A stretch of 64,000 nt of DNA, taken from the NCBI RefSeq assembly GCF_900108025.1, contig NZ_FNUS01000008.1, positions 124,001 through 188,000 on the forward strand, read 5' to 3'. The notes under the pieces were generated by a model. It was not told the DNA's origin, made no database searches, and was given only the letters and a program-made list of their open reading frames with translations. Numbering within the stretch: position 1 is the stretch's first letter; each line of letters begins with the position of its first letter. The DNA comes from Halpernia humi. Its GTDB lineage: Bacteria; Bacteroidota; Bacteroidia; Flavobacteriales; Weeksellaceae. A program made the position numbers and the translations under genes. This document shows positions 45,910 to 53,700 of the stretch, one piece after another.

Positions 45910-47049
45910 TTATCTCGTAATCTCTCTCCCGATCACCAATCTTTGGATTTCTGAAGTGCCTTCGCCAATGGTGCAAAGTTTAGAATCTCGGTAATATTTT
46001 TCTGCTGGAAAATCTTTAGTATAACCATAACCTCCAAAAATCTGAACGGCATTGTTAGCGATTCTCACACAAGCTTCCGAAGCGTAAAGTTTTGCCATTG
46101 CGCCTTCTTTAGTCATCACCACTTTATTATTTTTCATTTCTGATGCGCGTTCAATTAAAAGTTCAGCGGCATCAATTTCTGTTGCCATATCGGCCAACAT
46201 AAAATTAATCGCTTGGAAACTAGAGATAGATTTTCCAAATTGATGTCTTTCTTGCGCGTATTTTAAAGCGGCTTTGTAAGCGCCACGGGCGAGTCCTAAA
46301 CTTAATGCAGCAATAGAAATTCTACCGCCATCAAGAATTTTCATGGCTTGTTTAAAACCAGAACCTACTTCGCCTAAACGATTTGCATCGGGCACTCTCA
46401 CATTATCAAAAATAAGTTCAGCGGTTTCTGAAGCGCGCATTCCTAGTTTATTTTCTTTTTTTCCAGAAGTAAAACCGGCCATTCCTTTTTCTAAAACAAA
46501 AGCTGTAGAATTATTTTTTGCCCCTTTTTCGCCTGTTCTTGTCATTACAACTGCAATATTGCCAGAAATAGCGTGTGTGATGAAATTTTTTGCACCATTG
46601 ATCACCCATTCATCGCCATCTTTCACAGCCGTTGTAGACATTCCGCCTGAATCTGACCCTGTGTTGTGCTCGGTTAATCCCCAAGCGCCGATTACTTTTC
46701 CGGAAGCCAATTGTGGTAACCATTTATGGCGTTGATCTTCATTTCCGAATTCGTAAATATGATTGGTACAGAGCGAATTGTGCGCGGCAACAGATAAACC
46801 GATTGAGGGATCTACTTGTGAAATTTCATCTAAAATACTTACATATTCGTGGTAGCCTAAACCAGAACCACCATATTTTTCGGGAATTACGATACCCATA
46901 AAACCCATTTCACCTAGTTGGTGAAATAAATCAACGGGAAAGGTTTGGCTCTCGTCCCAATCCATAATGTGTGGCCTAATATTTTTTTCAGCAAAATCTC
47001 TTGCAGTTTCTGCAATCATTTTGATGTTTTCTTTTGTTTCAAAAGTCAT
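45910..47049 (-). CDS. acyl-CoA dehydrogenase
   Basis: A 379-residue flavoenzyme introducing the alpha-beta double bond of acyl-CoA substrates. GAWGLTEHNTGSDSGGMSTTA binds FAD, and FGKSISSFQAINFMLADMATEIDAAELL is the C-terminal helical signature. The catalytic glutamate is E363 in IGEGTSEIQR, as in short/medium-chain enzymes. Substrate length cannot be told; a branched or short-chain substrate is usual for this gene in flavobacteria. Single gene with its own terminator. Confidence 0.93.
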   Translation of the reverse strand: MTFETKENIKMIAETARDFAEKNIRPHIMDWDESQTFPVDLFHQLGEMGFMGIVIPEKYGGSGLGYHEYVSILDEISQVDPSIGLSVAAHNSLCTNHIYEFGNEDQRHKWLPQLASGKVIGAWGLTEHNTGSDSGGMSTTAVKDGDEWVINGAKNFITHAISGNIAVVMTRTGEKGAKNNSTAFVLEKGMAGFTSGKKENKLGMRASETAELIFDNVRVPDANRLGEVGSGFKQAMKILDGGRISIAALSLGLARGAYKAALKYAQERHQFGKSISSFQAINFMLADMATEIDAAELLIERASEMKNNKVVMTKEGAMAKLYASEACVRIANNAVQIFGGYGYTKDFPAEKYYRDSKLCTIGEGTSEIQRLVIGREITR

Positions 47050-47472
47050 AAAAATTATTTTCGTAAATATAAGAATTTAAGATCGATTATAATTTTAAAA
47101 AAAATATGATATTAAATAGGATTTTGAGAAAAGTATATGTTTTGAAGTTTTTAAGTGGTGAACTTTACTTCTGAAATACGTATAACATGATAGTTTTTTT
47201 GGCGAAAAGATTAACGCATCTCAACTTGTAAAGAAATCCTAGGTGTTGCGGAAGCAGGAACGGAGGGCGGATTAAGTTGCCCAAATAAAATATTGTAATT
47301 CTTAATTTGTCTTTTAAATTAATATAATATTTCAAAATAAAGTTGTACTTTTGCACCACTTTTGTGGGAAGTATTTTGGGAAAGTAAAGTCTTAATAATT
47401 AACAACTTCCATATTTTTCAGGTTACCACATTTACCAAAACTGAAATTTAAGGAATACAAATTTTTTTTAAT
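47050..47472. other. rpsA upstream region
   Basis: There is no convincing gene. A patch of higher G+C at about 47200-47285 looks unlike the surrounding DNA and may be a fragment of something older. The last 120 bases form a long untranslated leader for rpsA. Confidence 0.5.
47346..47353 (+). promoter_or_regulatory. -7 promoter element of rpsA
   Basis: TACTTTTG fits TAnnTTTG. A start about 7 bases on would give a 5' leader of roughly 110 bases, long enough for the autogenous control known for S1. No good -33 box is seen. Confidence 0.4.
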
Positions 47473-49320
47473 ATGTCAGAAACGACAAACACACCGGAAG
47501 AGGTTGTAGAAAGCCAAAGCCAACACACACAAAAAAACGAGGAGGTTTTAGTAAACCAAAACGTAGCACCAGAAGCGTTTGACTGGGAATCTTTTGAAAG
47601 CGGACTAAACGCTGAAGATAGAACAGAAAAACAAGAATTAGAAGAAATTTATAATGGCTCTCTCAATGATTTAGGAGATTCTGACATTATCACTGGTAAA
47701 GTGGTAAGATTAACAGATAGAGAAGCGATTGTAGATATTAATTTTAAATCTGAAGGTGTAATTTCTCTAAACGAATTCCGTTACAACCAAGACCTAAAAG
47801 TAGGTGATGAAGTGGAAGTAATGGTGGACAAAAGAGAAGATAAAACTGGCCAATTGCAACTATCTCACAAGAAAGCGAGAACATTAAAAGCATGGGATAG
47901 AGTAAATGAGCTTCATGAATCAGGCGAAATTGTTAATGGTTTAGTAAAATCTAGAACAAAAGGCGGTATGATTGTAGATGTCTTCGGTTTAGAAGCATTT
48001 TTACCAGGTTCGCAAATTGATGTGAAACCGATTAAAGACTACGATCAATTTGTTGGAAAAACAATGGAATTTAAAGTTGTGAAAATCAACCCAGAATTTA
48101 AAAACGTTGTTGTATCTCACAAAGCGCTTATCGAAGCCGATATCGAAGGTCAGAAAAAAGAAATCATCGCACAATTAGAAAAAGGACAAGTATTAGAAGG
48201 AACTGTGAAAAACATCACTTCTTATGGTGTATTTGTAGATTTAGGTGGTGTAGATGGTTTGATTCACATTACAGATTTATCTTGGAGCAGAGTAAACCAT
48301 CCATCAGAAGTTCTTTCTGACGGTGAAACTGTGAAAGTGGTAATTCTTGATTTTGATGAAGATAAAACAAGAATCCAATTAGGTATGAAGCAACTTGAGG
48401 CTCATCCGTGGGATGCTTTAGGTGAAAATATTAAAATTGGTGATAAAGTAAAAGGAAAAGTAGTTGTTCTTGCAGATTATGGCGCATTCGTAGAGGTTGC
48501 ACCAGGTGTGGAAGGATTAATTCACGTTTCTGAAATGTCTTGGAGCACGCACTTAAGAAGCGCCGGAGATTTCGTGAAAGTGGGTGACGAAGTAGAAGCA
48601 GAAGTTTTAACCTTAGATAGAGAAGATAGAAAAATTTCTCTTGGTATGAAACAACTGAACCAAGATCCTTGGACGAATATTGAATCTAAATATCCAGTTG
48701 GTTCTACACACACAGGAACTGTGAGAAACTTCACAAACTTTGGTGTTTTTGTAGAATTAGAAGAAGGAATTGACGGATTAATTTATATTTCTGATCTTTC
48801 TTGGACTAAAAAAATCAAACATCCATCAGAATTTTGCAACGTTGGCGATAAATTAGATGTAATCGTTCTTGAACTTGATGTTCAAGCCAGAAGATTATCT
48901 TTAGGTCACAAACAATTGCAAGAAAATCCTTGGGATAAATTTGAAACCAAATACGCTGAAGGAACCATCCATAACGGAAAAGCAACTGATGTTTTTGATA
49001 AAGGAGCAGCGGTGCAGTTTGAAGATGCAGAAGTTGAAGCATTTTGCCCAGCAAGATTATTAGAAAAAGAAGATGGTTCTAAAATCAAAAAAGGAGAAGA
49101 TGCAGACTTTAAAGTTATTGAATTCAATAAAGAATTCAAAAGAGTAGTGGTTTCCCACACCGGCATCTTTAAAGAAGAAGAGAAGAAAAACGTAAAAGAA
49201 TCTTCTAGCAAATCTGCAGGTAAATCTGCTGCAATTTCATCTACAAGTGAAGAAAAATCTACACTTGGTGATATTGATGTTTTAGCAGAATTAAAAAAGA
49301 AAATGGATGCAGGTAAATAA
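47473..49320 (+). CDS. rpsA: 30S ribosomal protein S1
   Basis: A 615-residue protein with six S1 RNA-binding domains in a row, from about residue 60 to 575. The third to fifth are most regular (KGQVLEGTVKNITSYGVFVDLGGVDGLIHITDLSW, IGDKVKGKVVVLADYGAFVEVAPGVEGLIHVSEMSW, VGSTHTGTVRNFTNFGVFVELEEGIDGLIYISDLSW). The acidic N-terminal tail and serine/lysine-rich C-terminus are usual for Bacteroidota. S1 helps unfold and position mRNA, especially important in this phylum where Shine-Dalgarno sites are weak. It ends at a strong terminator. Confidence 0.96.
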   Translation: MSETTNTPEEVVESQSQHTQKNEEVLVNQNVAPEAFDWESFESGLNAEDRTEKQELEEIYNGSLNDLGDSDIITGKVVRLTDREAIVDINFKSEGVISLNEFRYNQDLKVGDEVEVMVDKREDKTGQLQLSHKKARTLKAWDRVNELHESGEIVNGLVKSRTKGGMIVDVFGLEAFLPGSQIDVKPIKDYDQFVGKTMEFKVVKINPEFKNVVVSHKALIEADIEGQKKEIIAQLEKGQVLEGTVKNITSYGVFVDLGGVDGLIHITDLSWSRVNHPSEVLSDGETVKVVILDFDEDKTRIQLGMKQLEAHPWDALGENIKIGDKVKGKVVVLADYGAFVEVAPGVEGLIHVSEMSWSTHLRSAGDFVKVGDEVEAEVLTLDREDRKISLGMKQLNQDPWTNIESKYPVGSTHTGTVRNFTNFGVFVELEEGIDGLIYISDLSWTKKIKHPSEFCNVGDKLDVIVLELDVQARRLSLGHKQLQENPWDKFETKYAEGTIHNGKATDVFDKGAAVQFEDAEVEAFCPARLLEKEDGSKIKKGEDADFKVIEFNKEFKRVVVSHTGIFKEEEKKNVKESSSKSAGKSAAISSTSEEKSTLGDIDVLAELKKKMDAGK

Positions 49321-49345
49321 TTAACCTTCATTCTATCTTTACATA

Positions 49346-49379
49346 AGGCGCTTCACGGTATTCGTGAAGCGCTTTTTTT
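49346..49379 (+). terminator. rpsA terminator
   Basis: A long stem AGGCGCTTCACG/CGTGAAGCGCTT with a 5-base loop and seven T. Confidence 0.88.
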
Positions 49380-49428
49380 ATAACTTTAAATATGTTGTAA
49401 CTTTATCCCTCCAAAATAAGAGATTTTT

Positions 49429-49989
49429 ATGAATTTTAAAATAACTTCAGAAGGTAAAATATCAAAATATTTTATCAGTCAAGATATCTTTGATTTTGCT
49501 CAGGCCTCAAAGTTTGTGCAAAATTCTGCATATAAAAGAAATACTAATAAGTTCAACAAACTCTGCGTTTTTGAAGATTTAGGTGGAACTTGCAGCACAA
49601 AACACGCCTTATTAAAAGAATTAGCAGTAGAAAATAAGCATGAAGAAATAAAATTGATGCTTGGTATTTTTAATATGAATTCTCAGAACTCAACAAAGAT
49701 TTCAAAAGTGTTAGATAAATATCATTTAACCGAAATGCCGGAAGCGCACAATTATCTAAAAGTAGGCGAGAACTATCTAGATTTTACAAGAAAAAACTCA
49801 ACCCCAGAAGATTTTTTAAAAGATTTAGTTCAAGAAATTGAAATTCAATCTGATCAAACGATAGAGTTCAAAACAAACTATCATCAAACTTATTTAAAGC
49901 AATATTTGCAAGAGCATCCAGAAATAAACTTTGCGTTTTCTGAATTTTGGCAGATTAGAGAAGAATGTATTGCAGCGTTGCAAACATAA
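49429..49989 (+). CDS. putative transglutaminase-like protein
   Basis: A 186-residue cytoplasmic protein I know only as a conserved hypothetical. A Cys-His-Asp arrangement fits the transglutaminase/papain-like fold: C55 in DLGGTCSTKHALL, H107 in MPEAHNYL and D118 in NYLDFT, each followed by the expected spacing. The GTCSTKHALL block resembles the GxCxxxA helix that starts the catalytic core of such enzymes. Protease, amidase or non-catalytic roles are all open. It converges on rplS across a shared terminator. Confidence 0.6.
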   Translation: MNFKITSEGKISKYFISQDIFDFAQASKFVQNSAYKRNTNKFNKLCVFEDLGGTCSTKHALLKELAVENKHEEIKLMLGIFNMNSQNSTKISKVLDKYHLTEMPEAHNYLKVGENYLDFTRKNSTPEDFLKDLVQEIEIQSDQTIEFKTNYHQTYLKQYLQEHPEINFAFSEFWQIREECIAALQT

Positions 49990-50017
49990 AAAAAACCACC
50001 GAAAATTCGGTGGTTTT
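49990..50017. terminator. bidirectional terminator
   Basis: Stem AAAACCACCGAA/TTCGGTGGTTTT with A/T tracts between converging genes. Confidence 0.85.
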
Positions 50018-50038
50018 GTATCTTTATAAAAAGAAGTA

Positions 50039-50389
50039 TTATCTTCTAGCAGCGTCTTTAATTCTCGCTTTTTTACCACGAAGATTACGGAAGTAATAGA
50101 TTCTTGCTCTTCTTACTTTACCTCTTCTATCCACTTCAATTTTTTGAAGCGCTGGTAAATTTAAAGGGAAAACGCGTTCTACACCAACATCACCACTCAT
50201 TTTTCTGATGGTAAACATTTTAGTAGCACCAGTCCCGCGAACTTGGATCACTACACCTTTAAAGAACTGTGTTCTTGTTTTTGCACCCTCACTAATTTCG
50301 TAATAAGCGGTAATTGTATCACCGGCTTTAAATTTTGGGAAATCTTTTTTCTCAATGTACTTTTCTTGTACGTAATTAATTAAATCCAT
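50039..50389 (-). CDS. rplS: 50S ribosomal protein L19
   Basis: A 116-residue protein of normal length. The N-terminus DLINYVQEKYIEKKDFPKFKAGDTITAYYEI, the central FFKGVVIQVRGTGATKMFTIRKMSGDVGVERVFPLNLPALQKIEV, and the RRGKVRRARIYYFRNLRGKKARI tail are unmistakable L19. It sits at the 30S-50S interface. Its upstream side faces the CRISPR-Cas locus, so this gene marks the left border of that system. Confidence 0.97.
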   Translation of the reverse strand: MDLINYVQEKYIEKKDFPKFKAGDTITAYYEISEGAKTRTQFFKGVVIQVRGTGATKMFTIRKMSGDVGVERVFPLNLPALQKIEVDRRGKVRRARIYYFRNLRGKKARIKDAARR

Positions 50390-50526
50390 TGTTTAATTGT
50401 AAATAATTTTTAAGCAAAGCAACGTTCACGTCTATCGTCAGAGGTTAGTTTACAGGCTGCAAAAATAAAATAAATTTTTAAACTGGGCAATACAATTTAT
50501 ATATTTTTAAAGAATTACAGATTTGC

Positions 50527-50554
50527 AAAAAAAAAGTCCCACCGAAGCAGGACT
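50527..50554 (-). terminator. terminator of the tracrRNA
   Basis: Read on the minus strand, stem AGTCCTGC-TTCG-GTGGGACT is followed by nine T, an efficient intrinsic terminator. Confidence 0.85.
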
Positions 50555-50617
50555 AAAGATTTTACATCTACGGCATATAGCCTTATTGTGATAAGATTAA
50601 AGACTAGAAATTTTAAT
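50527..50617 (-). ncRNA. tracrRNA
   Basis: On the minus strand, TTTCTAGTCTTTAATC (50610-50595) pairs with the CRISPR repeat segment GATTAAAGATTAGAAA for 16 bases with a single G-U. After a short internal loop, CACAAT pairs with the repeat's first six bases GTTGTG. These two helices with a bulge are the anti-repeat of a type II tracrRNA. A small nexus hairpin (GGCTATATGCC) and the terminator hairpin follow, giving a length of about 91 bases. The promoter motif is at 50624-50631. The start and end are predicted from motifs, not measured. Confidence 0.85.
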
Positions 50618-50623
50618 CAGTTA

Positions 50624-50631
50624 CAAATATA
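50624..50631 (-). promoter_or_regulatory. -7 promoter element of the tracrRNA
   Basis: On the minus strand TATATTTG matches the Bacteroidota TAnnTTTG box exactly and lies 7 bases before the predicted tracrRNA start. Confidence 0.6.
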
Positions 50632-50652
50632 GGGAAAAACTTTTTAACTTGT

Positions 50653-50668
50653 TTACGGCTAGCCGTAA
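50653..50668. promoter_or_regulatory. 16-base palindrome between tracrRNA and cas9
   Basis: TTACGGCTAGCCGTAA is a perfect palindrome in an otherwise AT-rich gap. It lies upstream of both the tracrRNA promoter and a possible cas9 -7 box (TAACTTTA, 50690-50697), near the -33 region of the latter, where a dimeric regulator could control both. Confidence 0.5.
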
Positions 50669-50722
50669 GATGCAGAATTATTTTTTATTTAACTTTAAAG
50701 ATTGATTAAAAATAGTAGAGTA

Positions 50723-53700
50723 ATGGCAAAAATATTAGGTTTAGATTTAGGAACAAACTCCATTGGTTGGGCGATTGTGGATGATAAGAATAGCAAAATA
50801 CTTGATACAGGAGTTAGAATTTTTCCTGAAGGAGTAGTTGCAAAAACTATTGGAAGTGGAGATAAAGAAGAAAGTAAAAATGCGAAAAGGCGAGAAAGCC
50901 GTCAAACAAGGAGAGGTTTTTATAGAAAAAGATTGAGGAAAATAAAATTATTAAGAACATTGATTAATTTTAAAATGTGCCCGTTGGAACATTTTGAACT
51001 TGATGTTTGGAGTAAATGGGACAAAATAAAAAAGAAGGAAGGTAGAATGGCACCTGAATTATTTCTTCCAGAAAATAGTGCATATAATCTATGGTTGAAA
51101 CAAAATCCTTACATTTTGAGAGACAAAGCATTATCGAAAGATTTAACTTTAACTGAATTTGGAAGAGTCTTATATCATCTTATACAAAGAAGAGGTTTTT
51201 TAAGTAATCGAAAAGGGAAAGATGACGGAAAAATTTATGGTGGAAAAGAAGGTATAGTCGGAATTGATAAAACTAATGAACAAATTAAGAATTCAACTTT
51301 GGGTAAATTTTTATTTAAAATATTACCAAAAGAGGGCGAGCCATTTAAAATTATAGAAGATGAACTAGGAAATGAATTACGTGTAAGATCAAGATATACT
51401 TTGCGAGATATGTACATTGCAGAATTCGAAGCAATTTGGAATAGACAAGCAAAACATTTAGGTCTTGATAATATTTATTACTCCAATGTAAAAAATGTTT
51501 TATTAAAAGGCAGTTTAAAAAACAAAAAAAATGAACGAAAAATCAACCACCTAAAAAAAATAAAAGGTAATGGAAATATTGAGATTATAACTTTAAATAA
51601 TAACCTCTCAAAAAATGAAAAACCGAAGTATTTATTAAAAATTGCAACTAAACTTCCATTAAAAGAATTTTTAGCAGGAAGAATTGAAAAGGATGAGGAT
51701 GGTAAAATTAAATTTAAAAGTAATGAAAGTGTATTGTTTTGGCAGCGACCATTACGTTCTCAAAAAAAGTTGCTTGCAAAATGTCGTTTTGAACCAGATT
51801 TAAAAGATGATAATGGTAAATTTATTCAGAAAGGAAAAACACCTTGTCATTTATCACATCCTTTATATGAAGAATATAGAGCCTATCAATATGTGAATAA
51901 TATTGAATATGGAAAGAAACAACGACTTGAAGAATCCCAACGTAAGCAAGTTATAGACTTGATAAACTCTAAAGACGGTAATTTTAAATTTAGTGAAATA
52001 AAAAAGAAGTTAAAGTTATCCTATGAAACTTTTAATTATTCAGATGATTCGTCAGTTAATGGAAATTATATGATTAAAAATTTGAACTCTATTTTCCCAA
52101 AAGAAATACTAGAAAAAGAATTTGTAGTAAACGTTAATAAAGAAGATATTATAGAATATGGTTATGAGCGCATTTGGCATTTATTCCATTTTTGTGAAGA
52201 TAATGATGTTTTAATTAAAAAACTTCAAGATAATTTTGATTTATCTGAAAATGATATAGAAAAAATTTCAAAAATAAATTTAAAAGAAGGATATTCTAAT
52301 GTTTCTTTAAAAGCAATTAAAAATATTTTACCTTATTTAAAAGAAGGTAAACTTTTAAGTGATGCAGTGATTTTAGGAGGTGTCCGAAATGTTTTTGGGA
52401 AAAAATGGCATGAGTTTATTGATTTTCACGAAAAAATTGAAAAAGATATTTTGTACATAAATCATCAAAAATCTAATAAAGAGGGTGAAGCCATTGAAAA
52501 AATAAAAAAATATTTGATAGATTATAAATTTGGTTTTACTGAAAATGATAATAGATTTAAAAAACTTTACCATCATAGTCAAGACGTTGTAGAAGTTAAA
52601 CTTCAGAAAAAAATTGGACCTGTTGAAGATTTAAGAAATCCAATTGTTCAGCAAGGCGTAAATGAAGTAAGACGATTAGTAAATGAATTATTGGATGTAC
52701 ATGGGAAATTTGACCAAGTTAGAGTTGAGTTGGGAAGAGATTTAAAAAATAACAAATCTAAACGCGAAGAAATAGGATATAAAATTCGTGAAAATACTGC
52801 CAAAAATGAGAAAGCAAAAGAACTTCTTATTGAATATGGTTTAAGACAAAGTAGAGACAATGTGCAAAAAGTTTTATTATTTCAAGAAATGTTGGATAGA
52901 GGAACTGTTGCAGTTTGTCCTTATACCAATAAGACAATTAATATTTCTGATGTGTTGGGAAATGAAAATAAAATGCAAATAGAACATATTATACCCAAAA
53001 GTATTTCGTTGGATGATAGTTTTGCAAATAAAACCTTATGTGATTCAAAATTTAATGGTTTAAAAGGTGAAAGAACACCTTATGAGTTTTATCAAATTAA
53101 CAATGATGCGAATTTGTGGGGAGGTTCTAAATCTTGGGAAGAAATTGAACGGCGAACATTTCGAATTTTACCATATTCAAAAGCAAAACGCTTCACATCT
53201 AAAACTAAATTTGAAACAAATGATTTTATTCAAAGACAATTAAATGATACAAGATATATAAGTAAAAAAACAAAAGAAATTTTATCTCAGATTTGCGAAG
53301 ACGTAAGAGTAATGCCAGGAAGTTTAACTGCTGAATTAAGAAAATTGTGGGGATTAAACAATATTTTACATCCTGCTTTTGTTCTAGATTTGCCTGCTCT
53401 TCATATTGATGCAAACAAACATATTCCTCATTATGTCGTTTTGGATGAGGATAATGTGCCAATTTTATCTCAACGGATTTATAATGATAAGCCGATATTG
53501 AAAGCAAATCAAACTTCTATAACTGGCTTTGTAGATAATGAAATTTTTAAATCAAAAGAAAAATATGTAAAATTTGAAGTAAAAGCACCAAATTTATCAA
53601 ATGGAGAATATTGGGCAAAATTACTTTTATCAAATCCAAAAAGTATAGTTCGTGTATTTAAGGAAAAACCAAAATCAACTGAAAATGAAATTGTGGTTCG

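Noticed and set aside
47165-47359. 64-codon minus-strand ORF before rpsA
   Set aside because: It covers the rpsA promoter and has no family resemblance; the G+C-rich patch inside it is odd but not evidence of a gene.
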